64,000 nucleotides of DNA, taken from Microlunatus kandeliicorticis (lineage in GTDB: Bacteria > Actinomycetota > Actinomycetes > Propionibacteriales > Propionibacteriaceae). The notes under the pieces are model-generated. The model ran no database searches. It was given only the letters and a program-made list of their open reading frames with translations, and was not told the origin of the DNA. Positions 7,463 to 15,738 of the stretch are shown in pieces. Position 1 is the first letter of the stretch; each line of letters begins with the position of its first letter. The translations under genes were made by a program, and so were the position numbers. The DNA lies in the NCBI RefSeq assembly GCF_014137855.1, contig NZ_JACGWT010000004.1, positions 310,001 through 374,000 of the forward strand, read 5' to 3'.

Positions 7463-8158
7463 CTAGCGCCCGGCCGGGACCGGACCGTCGGCCCGGTCGG
7501 CGTCCTCGGCAGGCGCACGGAGCCCCGCGAGCAGCGTGGCGCGCACCTTGGCCACGAAGTAGGCGTGCACCCGGTCGTCGCCACCGACCTCCGGGTGGAA
7601 CGAGGTGGCCAGCAGGGTGTCGGTCTCGACCGCGACCGGGTGGCCTGCCGCCGTGCCGAGCACCCGGACGCCCGGCCCGGCGGCCTCGACCCAGGGCGCC
7701 CGGATGAAGATCGCGTGGAACGGCGCGGCCGGCCCGGTGATTCCGTCGAGCTGCAGGTCGTCCTCGAACGAGTCGACCTGGCGCCCGAAGGCGTTCCGGC
7801 GGACCGTGACGTCGAGCCCGCCGAAGCTGCGCTGGTCCGGGCGTCCGTCGAGGACCCGGTCGGCGAGCATGATCATCCCAGCGCAGGAGCCGTAGGCGGG
7901 CATCCCGGCGCGCAGCCGGGCGATCAACGGCTCGCGGACCTCGAAGATCACCGAGAGCTTGTCGATGGTGGTCGACTCCCCGCCGGGCAGGACGATCGCG
8001 TCCAGGTCGACGAGCTCGCCGGGACGCCGGACCGGAACCGCGTCCGCGCCGCACCGGCTCAGCGCGGCGAGGTGCTCGCGGACGTCACCCTGCAACGCCA
8101 GCACGCCGATCCGCGGCGTCGGAGGCTCTCCCGGAGCGAGGTGAGCGGGCGCGGTCAC
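7463..8158 (-). CDS. pdxT: pyridoxal 5'-phosphate synthase glutaminase subunit PdxT
   Basis: This 231-residue class I glutaminase releases ammonia from glutamine and channels it to PdxS for PLP synthesis. Seen: [11 protein letters not shown] at the N-terminus, the P-G-G-E-S-T-T oxyanion region, the nucleophile Cys in Y-G-S-C-A-G-M-I, and the H-x-E pair in S-F-H-P-E-V-G-G. The GTG at 8158 overlaps the pdxS stop as GTGA, so it is preferred over the adjacent TTG at 8161. It has a short Ala/Asp-rich C-terminal tail. Confidence 0.95.
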   Translation of the reverse strand: MTAPAHLAPGEPPTPRIGVLALQGDVREHLAALSRCGADAVPVRRPGELVDLDAIVLPGGESTTIDKLSVIFEVREPLIARLRAGMPAYGSCAGMIMLADRVLDGRPDQRSFGGLDVTVRRNAFGRQVDSFEDDLQLDGITGPAAPFHAIFIRAPWVEAAGPGVRVLGTAAGHPVAVETDTLLATSFHPEVGGDDRVHAYFVAKVRATLLAGLRAPAEDADRADGPVPAGR

Positions 8159-9051
8159 CAACCGCGCTCGGCCAGCCGGTGCGGCTCAGGGATGTCGTCG
8201 ACGTTGATCCCGACCATGGCCTCGCCGAGCCCGCGCGAGACCTTGGCGATCACGTCGGGGTCGTCGTGGAAGGTGGTGGCCTTGACGATCGCGGCAGCGC
8301 GCTCGGCCGGGTTGCCCGACTTGAAGATCCCGGAGCCGACGAAGACGCCCTCCGCGCCGAGCTGCATCATCATCGCGGCGTCGGCCGGGGTGGCGATCCC
8401 ACCGGCGGTGAACAGCACGACCGGCAGCTTGCCCGCCTCGGCGACCTCGGCGACCAGGTCGTACGGAGCCTGCAGCTCCTTGGCGGCGACGTACAGCTCG
8501 TCGATCGACAGCGAGGTCAGCCGGCGGATCTCGCCGCGGATCCGGCGCATGTGCGTGGTGGCGTTGGAGACGTCCCCGGTGCCGGCCTCGCCCTTGCTCC
8601 TGATCATCGCCGCGCCCTCGGTGATCCGGCGCAGCGCCTCCCCGAGGTTGGTGGCGCCGCAGACGAACGGCACGGTGAACTGCCACTTGTCGATGTGATG
8701 GGCGTAGTCGGCCGGGGTGAGCACCTCGGACTCGTCGACGTAATCGACGCCGAGCGACTGCAGCACCTGCGCCTCGACGAAGTGGCCGATGCGCGCCTTG
8801 GCCATCACCGGGATCGAGACGGCGGAGATGATCTCGTCGATCAGGTCGGGGTCGCTCATCCGGGCCACCCCGCCCTGCGCACGGATGTCGGCGGGCACCC
8901 GTTCGAGCGCCATCACCGCGACCGCACCGGCGTCCTCGGCGATCCTGGCCTGCTCGGCGGTGACCACGTCCATGATCACGCCGCCCTTGAGCATCTCGGC
9001 CATGCCGCGCTTGACCCGCGACGTCCCGGTCTGCTGCCCCTGCTCGCTCAT
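8155..9051 (-). CDS. pdxS: pyridoxal 5'-phosphate synthase subunit PdxS
   Basis: PdxS is the TIM-barrel synthase that makes PLP from ribose 5-phosphate, glyceraldehyde 3-phosphate and PdxT-derived ammonia. The family signatures are clear: G-G-V-I-M-D-V-V near residue 30, [24 protein letters not shown] and [11 protein letters not shown]. The ATG at 9051 (298 aa) has gagagga just upstream; a second in-frame ATG at 9072 is less well placed. It forms a two-gene unit with pdxT. Confidence 0.97.
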   Translation of the reverse strand: MSEQGQQTGTSRVKRGMAEMLKGGVIMDVVTAEQARIAEDAGAVAVMALERVPADIRAQGGVARMSDPDLIDEIISAVSIPVMAKARIGHFVEAQVLQSLGVDYVDESEVLTPADYAHHIDKWQFTVPFVCGATNLGEALRRITEGAAMIRSKGEAGTGDVSNATTHMRRIRGEIRRLTSLSIDELYVAAKELQAPYDLVAEVAEAGKLPVVLFTAGGIATPADAAMMMQLGAEGVFVGSGIFKSGNPAERAAAIVKATTFHDDPDVIAKVSRGLGEAMVGINVDDIPEPHRLAERGW

Positions 9052-9116
9052 CCCGTCCTCTCTCCTCGACACGGTCTCTCAGCCTACGCCGGGCCGTCGG
9101 AGCCTGAGCGGGGCTC

Positions 9117-10373
9117 TCAGCAGGCTGTGGGTGAGCCGGACGGACGCACCCGGTCGATGAGCCAGATGCCGTCGACGAGCTTCATCGTGTAGCGCATCGA
9201 CCACACCGAACAGGTCTGACCGTTGTGCCCGTACTCGGCGTCCTGCCGGGTCTGCAGCGTGGCCCGCGCCACCGCGGTGGAGCCGCTGCGGGAGACCTGG
9301 GTGACGTCGAGGTCGGTCCAGAAGGACGTGTTCAGCCCCGAGGCCCAACCGCTCTCGCCACCGAGCCGAGCCTGGTTGGCCGGAGTGAAGACGCTCCAGG
9401 CTGTCGCGTAGCTGCCCACGTTGATGCTCTCGCCGTGCAGGTAGAGCGACTGCGCGATGTCGCCGGCGTCGGCCTGCGTCGACTCGACGGTGACGTTCAG
9501 GTCATCCGACGAGGTCGGCGCGGTCACATCTCCCTCGCACCGCGGTTGCCGGGGAGTCTTGCCGCGCCAGGCCTCGAGCTTCGCCTGGAGCACGTTCGGC
9601 GGCACGACGTAGTTGATCCCGGTGACCGGCCGCTGCTCGGAGTCCCAGCTGGTGCCCCCGCTGACCAGTCCGATCACCGCGCCGGTCCGGTCGACGACGG
9701 GCCCCCCGCTGTTCCCGCCGTTCGTCGAGGCGTTGGTGGTGAAGACGTGCTCGACGTGCTGACCCGGGTAGTCGACGGAGTCGTCGGTGCTGCTGACGAT
9801 GCCGTTGACGATCCGCACGTCGGTGACCCCGAGCGGATAGCCGAGCACGGCCAGGTCGGCCCCGCCGGCCAGCGGCGCGGTGCTGATCGGCAGCGGGGTC
9901 GCGCTCAGGTCGTCATCGGTCCGGAGCAGCGCGGTGTCGGCGTTCATCGCGTAGCCGAGCACGTGCGCGCGGACCAGATCGCCCTTCGGGGTCTGGACGG
10001 TGACCACCCGCATCCCGTCGACGACGTGCGCAGCCGTCATCACCAGGTTCGGTCCGACGGCGAAGCCGGAGGCGGCGTAGGTGCCGTCGTCGCAGGACGC
10101 GGTGGTGATGCGGACCACCGAGCCGGCGTCCTGCGCGAAGACCTGCTCCCAGCTGAGGGTCGCCGCGCTCGGGCTCGGCGTGGCGACCGGTGCCGACGGC
10201 GACGGCGAGGCGCTGGCCACCGCGGCCGGCGACGCTTGGGTCGTCGGACCGTCGCTGCCACCGCGCGCGGCGCCCGGGAGGTTGATCGTGCACCCGGCGG
10301 ACAGCAGCACACCGAGGAGGGCAACGGCTCCGACCAGCGGGTGCGGGCGGTGCGGACGAGCGGTGGGAGGCAT
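9117..10373 (-). CDS. trypsin-like serine protease, predicted lipoprotein
   Basis: The 418-residue protein starts with a signal peptide and lipobox (L-L-S-A-G-C, Cys28), so it should be anchored to the outer face of the membrane. A Ser/Pro/Thr-rich spacer leads to an HtrA/trypsin-like domain with the catalytic His in M-T-A-A-H-V-V-D-G (about 116), Asp in M-N-A-D-T-A-L-L (about 145) and Ser in G-G-N-S-G-G-P (about 220). No PDZ domain is seen; about 150 C-terminal residues form an unidentified domain ending in Cys that resembles NTF2-like or stress-sensor tails. Start ATG 10373 follows from the signal peptide. Confidence 0.85.
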   Translation of the reverse strand: MPPTARPHRPHPLVGAVALLGVLLSAGCTINLPGAARGGSDGPTTQASPAAVASASPSPSAPVATPSPSAATLSWEQVFAQDAGSVVRITTASCDDGTYAASGFAVGPNLVMTAAHVVDGMRVVTVQTPKGDLVRAHVLGYAMNADTALLRTDDDLSATPLPISTAPLAGGADLAVLGYPLGVTDVRIVNGIVSSTDDSVDYPGQHVEHVFTTNASTNGGNSGGPVVDRTGAVIGLVSGGTSWDSEQRPVTGINYVVPPNVLQAKLEAWRGKTPRQPRCEGDVTAPTSSDDLNVTVESTQADAGDIAQSLYLHGESINVGSYATAWSVFTPANQARLGGESGWASGLNTSFWTDLDVTQVSRSGSTAVARATLQTRQDAEYGHNGQTCSVWSMRYTMKLVDGIWLIDRVRPSGSPTAC

Positions 10374-10513
10374 GGTGGGACCTTCGGTTCCGGCGGGTAC
10401 AGACGCGTTTACAGCGTATGACCTGCCGGGCCGACACGGGGCCGGTACGAACAACGCGCTTCCCACCACCGCTGCACCGCGACCCACCGCGGCGGACCGC
10501 GGCCGGCGGCCGG

Positions 10514-11548
10514 TCAGCCGATCCGGCCGCCGAGCTCGTCCTCGACGTGCACCCGGACGATGTCGTCGAACGAGGCGTCGGCGACGAAGCCGAGCGCCTC
10601 GGCGCGGCTGGCATCGAGGGCCGGCGCCCAGGACTCGACGATCCGGGCGATCTCGGGATCGGGCTGGTGCCGGATCAACGCCACCGCGTCGTCACCCGCG
10701 ACGCGGCGCAGCGCCTCGATCTCCTCGCCGACGGTCGCGCTCAGCCCGGGCATCGACAGGGTCCGGGTGGCCCCGAGCCTCGCCCCGTCGAGGGTGGCGG
10801 CGTGGAGCAGGAAGCCGACCGCCGAGCGCGGCGAGGCGAACCAGTGCCGGACGTCGGTCGAGGTCGGCAGCACCGCCTCGCGGCCGGACAGCGGCTCGCG
10901 CAGGATCGAGGAGAAGAACCCGGACGCCGCCGCGTTGGGCGCGCCGGGGCGGATGCAGATGGTGGGCAGCCGGATGCCCACGCCGTCGAGGAAGCCGCGG
11001 CGGGTGTAGTCGGCCAGCAGCAGCTCGCCGATCGACTTCTGCACGCCGTAGCTGGTCATCGGGGTGTGCGCGAGGTCGTCCGGGACCGGGTTCGGCAACC
11101 GGTCCGGCGGCGCGGCGCCGAACACCGCGATCGAGGAGCTGAACACGACCCGCGGCGTCCAGTCGGGCACCGCGCGGATCGCCTCGAGCAGCGCCCGGGT
11201 GCCGTCGAGGTTGACCCGGTAGCCCAACTCGAAGTCGGCCTCGGCGCCACCGGAGACCACCGCGGCCAGGTGGAAGACCACCGCGGGCCGTTCCGCCACC
11301 AGTCGCTCGGCCACGCCGGGCTCGGCCAGGTCGGCGGTCACCGAGGCGATCTCGACCGACCCGGCGTCCGCGGGCACCTCCGGCGCGACCACGTCGGCGA
11401 GCACCAGCCGGCGGACCGGCAGCTCGGCCGACCCCGCGTCGACCAGCCCGCCGTCGGCCAGCAGCCGGGCGGTCAGCTTGCGGCCGATCAGCCCGGCCGC
11501 CCCGGTGACCAGCACGGTGGCTGCCGCACCGGCCGTTCCGGCGCTCAT
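10514..11548 (-). CDS. NAD-dependent epimerase/dehydratase family protein, DenD-like
   Basis: This 344-residue extended SDR protein has the N-terminal dinucleotide motif V-T-G-A-A-G-L-I-G and the active-site Y-G-V-Q-K. Its overall sequence (F-H-L-A-A-V-V-S-G-G-A-E-A-D-F-E, H-T-P-M-T-S-Y-G-V-Q-K) resembles D-erythronate dehydrogenase DenD, which oxidises D-erythronate to the 2-keto form. No DenA/OtnI or related catabolic genes lie nearby, so the substrate is not proven. The ATG at 11548 overlaps the hisS stop by one base (TGATG). Confidence 0.75.
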   Translation of the reverse strand: MSAGTAGAAATVLVTGAAGLIGRKLTARLLADGGLVDAGSAELPVRRLVLADVVAPEVPADAGSVEIASVTADLAEPGVAERLVAERPAVVFHLAAVVSGGAEADFELGYRVNLDGTRALLEAIRAVPDWTPRVVFSSSIAVFGAAPPDRLPNPVPDDLAHTPMTSYGVQKSIGELLLADYTRRGFLDGVGIRLPTICIRPGAPNAAASGFFSSILREPLSGREAVLPTSTDVRHWFASPRSAVGFLLHAATLDGARLGATRTLSMPGLSATVGEEIEALRRVAGDDAVALIRHQPDPEIARIVESWAPALDASRAEALGFVADASFDDIVRVHVEDELGGRIG

Positions 11549-12891
11549 CAGCCCTCCCACCGGGTCTGCACCGCGGGCCGCAGGTCACTGTCCGGCGGCT
11601 CCCAGCGGTCCGGGTCGGCCGGCAGCTGCTCCCCGGTGCGGATGTCCTTGACCTCGCCGTTGGCGCCGGCCGCGCCGAACCAGACGAACGGGATCGACCG
11701 CCGGTCGGCGTAGCGGATCTGCTTGCCGAACTTGTCCGCCTTGGGTGCCACCTCGGCGGCGATCCCGCGCCGGCGCAGCCGTTGGGCGACGTCGACCGCC
11801 GCCCCGCGGGTCTCCTCGGCATCGACCGCTACCAGCACGCAGGTCGGGGTCGGCCGGCTGGCCGTCACCACCCCGCGGCCGAGCAGCGGCACCAGCATCC
11901 GGGTCACCCCGATGCTCAGCCCGACACCGGGATAGCTGGTCCGCCCGTCGGTGGCCAGCGCGTCGTAGCGCCCGCCCGAGCTGACCGAGCCGAGCTCGGC
12001 GAAGCCCACCAGGTTCGTCTCGTAGACGGTGCCGGTGTAGTAGTCGAGTCCGCGGGCGATGCTGAGGTCGGCGACCATCCGACCGGGGGCGTACCGCCCG
12101 CCGGCCTCGACCACCGCGGCCAGCTGCTCCAGCCCGTCGTCGAGCAGCTCCGAGCCGATGCCGAGCGCGCGGACCTGCTCGACGAACGAGGCGTCCGCGG
12201 TGCGGATCCCGGCCAGCGCCACGCAGGCCCGCGCCTGCGCCGCGTCGAGCCCGGCGTCCTCGCGGAGGGCATCGGCGACCCGGTCCGGGCCGATCTTGTC
12301 GATCTTGTCGACGATCCGCAGCACCGGTGCCGGGTCCTCGATCCCGAGGCCGGCGTAGAACCCCTGGGCCAGCCGGCGGTTGCTCACCCGCATCAGCACC
12401 GGGGGCAGCCGCAGGTCGGTCTGCAGCGCCCCGAAGGCGTCGAGGACCACCAGCGGCAGCTCGACGTCGTGGTGGCCGGCCAGCGCGTCGACGTCGACGA
12501 TGTCCACGTCGGCCTGGGTGAACTCGCGGTAGCGGCCCTCCTGCGGCCGCTCGCCGCGCCACACCTTCTGGATCTGGTAGCGCCGGAACGGGAACTGCAG
12601 GTGCCCGGCGTTCTCGAGCACGTAGCGGGCGAACGGCACCGTCAGGTCGAAGTGCAGGCCGAGCTCGTCACGGCTGTCCTCGGCGGCGTGCAGCCGGCGG
12701 ACGGCGTAGACCTCCTTGTCGATCTCGCCCTGCTTGGAGAGCCGGTCGAGCGGCTCGACGGCGCGGGTCTCGACCGAGGCGAACCCGTGCAGCTCGAAGG
12801 TGCTCCGCAGCCGGTCGAGCACGAACTGCTCGACGATCCGGTCGGACGGCAGGAACTCCGGGAACCCGGAGAGCGGTCGTGGGCGAGGCAC
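11548..12891 (-). CDS. hisS: histidine--tRNA ligase
   Basis: HisS charges tRNA-His. The 447-residue protein has class II synthetase motifs: R-G-E-R-P-Q-E-G-R-Y-R-E-F-T-Q-A-D in motif 2, the histidine-A signature G-L-D-Y-Y-T-G-T-V-Y-E, and G-V-G-L-S-I-G-V-T-R in motif 3, followed by an anticodon-binding domain (V-L-V-A-V-D). GTG at 12891 gives the usual start P-R-P-R-P-L-S-G-F-P-E-F-L-P. It sits in the conserved actinobacterial relA-MBL-hisS neighbourhood. Confidence 0.95.
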   Translation of the reverse strand: MPRPRPLSGFPEFLPSDRIVEQFVLDRLRSTFELHGFASVETRAVEPLDRLSKQGEIDKEVYAVRRLHAAEDSRDELGLHFDLTVPFARYVLENAGHLQFPFRRYQIQKVWRGERPQEGRYREFTQADVDIVDVDALAGHHDVELPLVVLDAFGALQTDLRLPPVLMRVSNRRLAQGFYAGLGIEDPAPVLRIVDKIDKIGPDRVADALREDAGLDAAQARACVALAGIRTADASFVEQVRALGIGSELLDDGLEQLAAVVEAGGRYAPGRMVADLSIARGLDYYTGTVYETNLVGFAELGSVSSGGRYDALATDGRTSYPGVGLSIGVTRMLVPLLGRGVVTASRPTPTCVLVAVDAEETRGAAVDVAQRLRRRGIAAEVAPKADKFGKQIRYADRRSIPFVWFGAAGANGEVKDIRTGEQLPADPDRWEPPDSDLRPAVQTRWEG

Positions 12892-12965
12892 GGCCCCGAG
12901 GTTATCGAGGCCCGCGAACCGGTTTCCGCGCCCGTCCGACCGGCAGACCCGGTGACCGGTCGCGC

Positions 12966-13682
12966 TCAGAGGCCCCGGAGGAACGGGTTGGTGCCGCGCT
13001 CGTGCCCCACCGTGGTCTGCGGGCCGTGGCCGGGGAGCAGCACGGTGTCGTCGGACAGCGCGAGGACGACGTCGCGCAGGGTCGCCTCCATCGTCGCCTG
13101 GTCGCCGCCCGGGAGGTCGGTGCGGCCGACCGAGCCGGCGAACACGACGTCGCCGGTGAACACCACCCGCGGGACGTCCGGCTCGCCGACCTCGAGCGCG
13201 TAGAGCGTGCTGCCCTCGGTGTGCCCGGGGGCGGGCAGCAGGGTGAGGTCGAGTCCGGCCAGCCGGACCGGGCCGGGGGCCAGGTCGAGCATCCGGCTCG
13301 GCAGCGGCCTGGACACGCCGGGCGGGAAGAACCCGGCGAACGCCGGCCGGAGCTCGGGGCTCAGCCCGGCCAGCGGGTCGGTGAGCTGGTAGCGGTCGGG
13401 CTCGGCCAGCCAGCAGCCGGCGTCGTGGGCATCGGCGACCGTGGCCGCGTCGGCGGAGTGGTCGGCGTGGCCGTGGGTGACCAGCACCGCCACCGGCCGC
13501 AGCCCGTGCTCGCGGATCACCTCGTCGACCAGAGCGGCCGCGTCCATCCCGGGGTCGACCACCAGGCACGGCCGGAGGCTGCCGCTCCCAGCCGGTTTCG
13601 CGTCGGGATCGGTGTCCGCACCGCCCGCCACGACGTAGCAATTGGCCGCGAGGGGACCGGCCGGGAAACAGGCGAGAAACAC
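12966..13682 (-). CDS. metallo-beta-lactamase-fold hydrolase (glyoxalase II-like)
   Basis: The 238-residue protein has the MBL zinc motif T-H-G-H-A-D-H-S, a downstream A-P-G-H-T-E-G-S and F-T-G-D-V-V-F-A-G-S-V-G-R-T-D, the last being typical of the glyoxalase II/YcbL branch that hydrolyses thioesters. It corresponds in position to the MBL gene between relA and hisS in other actinobacteria. The GTG start at 13682 leads directly into the V-F-L-A-C-F-P-A-G-P-L-A-A-N-C-Y strand. It is divergent from the DUF349 gene across 30 bp. Confidence 0.85.
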   Translation of the reverse strand: MFLACFPAGPLAANCYVVAGGADTDPDAKPAGSGSLRPCLVVDPGMDAAALVDEVIREHGLRPVAVLVTHGHADHSADAATVADAHDAGCWLAEPDRYQLTDPLAGLSPELRPAFAGFFPPGVSRPLPSRMLDLAPGPVRLAGLDLTLLPAPGHTEGSTLYALEVGEPDVPRVVFTGDVVFAGSVGRTDLPGGDQATMEATLRDVVLALSDDTVLLPGHGPQTTVGHERGTNPFLRGL

Positions 13683-13690
13683 GGACGGGA

Positions 13691-13697
13691 GATTATC
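13691..13697. promoter_or_regulatory. candidate bidirectional -10 element
   Basis: The sequence gattatc reads as GATTAT rightward and GATAAT leftward. It lies 9 bp from the leftward GTG (13682) and 16 bp from the rightward ATG (13713), in an intergenic gap of only 30 bp. Overlapping -10 hexamers with short or leaderless transcripts are plausible; no -35 is evident. Confidence 0.35.
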
Positions 13698-13712
13698 GGG
13701 CAAGATGAACCC

Positions 13713-14993
13713 ATGAGCGACGACGCACGCGTCGGGCCCGCTCCCACGGGGAATCCGCCGGAGCCGCCCGAGTCCTACGGCCGGGTGGCGGACGACGGGA
13801 CGGTGTTCGTCCGCACCTCCGAGGGTGAGCGCACCGTCGGCCAGGTCCCCGACGCGAGCCCGCAGGAGGCTCTGGACTTCTTTGTCCGGCGGTACGCGTC
13901 GCTCGAGCTCGAGGTCACCCTGCTGGAGCGCCGGATCCGGTCCGGGGCGCTCTCCCCCGACGACGCGCAGAGCTCGATCCGCACCGTCCGCGAGGCGGTG
14001 TCCGAGGCCAACGCGGTCGGCGACCTCGAGGGGCTGGGCCGCCGGCTCGACGCCCTGTCGCCGCTGCTCGCCCAGCAGCGGGCCCGCCGTCGGGCCGAGC
14101 GCACCCGGCAGGCCGAGGAGACCCGCGCGGCCAAGGAGAAGTTCGTCGCCGAGGCCGAGCGGCTGGCGGCCAGCAACGACTGGCGCGGTGGCGTCAACCG
14201 GTTCCGGGCGCTGCTCGAGGAGTGGAAGGCGCTCCCCCGCCTCGACCGGGCCACCGACGACGCCCTCTGGCATCGGTTCTCCAGCGCGCGGACGCAGTAC
14301 ACCCGCCGGCGCAAGGCGCAGTTCGCCCAGCAGGCCGAGAAGCGCGAGGAGGCCCGGGTCGCCAAGGAGAAGATCATCACCGAGGCCCAGGCGCTGGCCG
14401 GGTCGACCGACTGGGGCCCCACCACCGGCGCCTTCCGCGACCTGATGACCCGCTGGAAGGCGGCCGGGCCGGCGCCCCGCGAGGTCGACGAGGAGCTGTG
14501 GAAGACCTTCCGCGGCATCCAGGACACCTTCTTCGCGGCCAAGCAGGCGGCGATGAGCGAGCAGGACCAGGAGTTCCGCGCCAACCAGGAGGCCAAGGAG
14601 GCGCTGCTCGCCGAGGGCGAGCGGCTGCTGCCGGTCACCGACATCGACGCCGCGCGGGCGGGCTACCGCGACCTGCTCGAGCGCTGGTCGCAGATCGGCA
14701 AGGTGCCGCGCGACGCCATGCGTCCGCTCGACAACCGGCTGCGGGCGATCGAGAACGCGATCCGCGAGGCCGAGGACGAACGGTGGCGCCGGACCAACCC
14801 GGAGGCCCGGGCCCGCGCCGAGGACACCGCGGCCAAGCTCGAGGCACAGATCGACGCGCTGGAGACCCGGGCGACCAAGGCGGCCGCCCGCGGCGACGCC
14901 AAGGCCGAACGGGAGGCGCGGGACAGCGCGGCGACCTACCGCGAGTGGCTGGCCCAGGCGCAGCGCGCGGCGGACGACTTCTCGCCCGAGTGA
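13713..14993 (+). CDS. DUF349 domain-containing protein
   Basis: This 426-residue, highly charged, alpha-helical protein consists of repeated DUF349 units. Successive copies of the W-K-x-x-x-x-x-x-R-x-x-D-x-x-L-W-x-x-F pattern are seen (E-E-W-K-A-L-P-R; T-R-W-K-A-A-G-P-A-P-R; L-E-R-W-S-Q-I-G-K-V-P-R) and a long coiled-coil C-terminus. The family's biochemical role is not established; it is often found near relA in actinobacteria, as here. The start is the only ATG in frame after the divergent promoter. Confidence 0.85.
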   Translation: MSDDARVGPAPTGNPPEPPESYGRVADDGTVFVRTSEGERTVGQVPDASPQEALDFFVRRYASLELEVTLLERRIRSGALSPDDAQSSIRTVREAVSEANAVGDLEGLGRRLDALSPLLAQQRARRRAERTRQAEETRAAKEKFVAEAERLAASNDWRGGVNRFRALLEEWKALPRLDRATDDALWHRFSSARTQYTRRRKAQFAQQAEKREEARVAKEKIITEAQALAGSTDWGPTTGAFRDLMTRWKAAGPAPREVDEELWKTFRGIQDTFFAAKQAAMSEQDQEFRANQEAKEALLAEGERLLPVTDIDAARAGYRDLLERWSQIGKVPRDAMRPLDNRLRAIENAIREAEDERWRRTNPEARARAEDTAAKLEAQIDALETRATKAAARGDAKAEREARDSAATYREWLAQAQRAADDFSPE

Positions 14994-15163
14994 GCCGACC
15001 CGCGCGGACGCGGTCGCTCTGAAGGGTTGCTGAAGCTCCGGCCTCCCGAGCCGTGCCGACCCCGCTCGCCGACCCAGACTGATCGACGGGCCCGACCGGG
15101 CCCGAAGATCGGATCTGCGGCCCGCCGGCTCCACCGGGCGGACCGCCCGGCAGAGAGGTCGGA

Positions 15164-15619
15164 ATGCGAACCAGGAACGCGGTGATCGGTGGCGTGGCCA
15201 CCGTCGCCACCTTGTCGGTGATCGGGATCGGGATCGCCGAGGCGGCCCCGACGACGACCCCGTCGTCCACACCCTCGGGCAGCTCGACTAGTGCGGCCCC
15301 GAACCACCAGAAGCGCCACAAGGGTGACCTGCTGGGTCGTGCGCTGCACGGCCAGGCCACCGTCGGCGGTGCGAAGAAGCAGCGGGTGATCGACTTCCAG
15401 CGCGGGACCGTGACCACGGTCGGCGACGGCAAGCTCACCGTGAAGAGCGTCGACGGGTTCACCGCGACCTACACCGCCGACGCGAAGACCCGGGTCCGCA
15501 AGGACAAGGAGAAGTCGGCCTTCGCCGACATCCGGACCGGCGACCGGGTCCGGGTGATCGCGGTCAAGGACGGCAGCACGCTGACCCTGCGCTCGGTGGG
15601 TGACCGCGGGCCGAAGTAA
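15164..15619 (+). CDS. secreted DUF5666-like protein
   Basis: The 151-residue product has an N-terminal signal peptide (about residues 1-28, ending I-A-E-A-A), a Thr/Ser/Pro linker and a compact beta-rich domain with G-T-V-T-T-V-G-D-G-K-L-T-V-K-S and F-A-D-I-R-T-G-D-R-V-R-V-I-A-V-K-D-G, the pattern of DUF5666/OB-like repeats. A ribosome site (gagagg) precedes the ATG. It is flanked by a strong hairpin on its 3' side. It probably works outside the membrane; no specific role is known. Confidence 0.75.
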   Translation: MRTRNAVIGGVATVATLSVIGIGIAEAAPTTTPSSTPSGSSTSAAPNHQKRHKGDLLGRALHGQATVGGAKKQRVIDFQRGTVTTVGDGKLTVKSVDGFTATYTADAKTRVRKDKEKSAFADIRTGDRVRVIAVKDGSTLTLRSVGDRGPK

Positions 15620-15651
15620 CCCGCGGCGTGCGTCGCTGAGCGTTCGGGGGC

Positions 15652-15685
15652 CGTCGGCGGCCGGTCCGGGGACCGGCCGCCGACG
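15652..15685. terminator. strong bidirectional hairpin between converging genes
   Basis: A perfect 16-bp stem (15652-15667 pairs with 15670-15685) with a 2-nt loop lies between the stops of the DUF5666-like gene and relA, which converge here. It lacks a U-tract, as is common in GC-rich actinobacteria, but its placement fits a shared terminator. Confidence 0.75.
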
Positions 15686-15738
15686 CGCGTCCCGGGCCGG
15701 AGCCGGGGGCCGGTGCCGGGCGCGGCGGCCGGCCTCGG

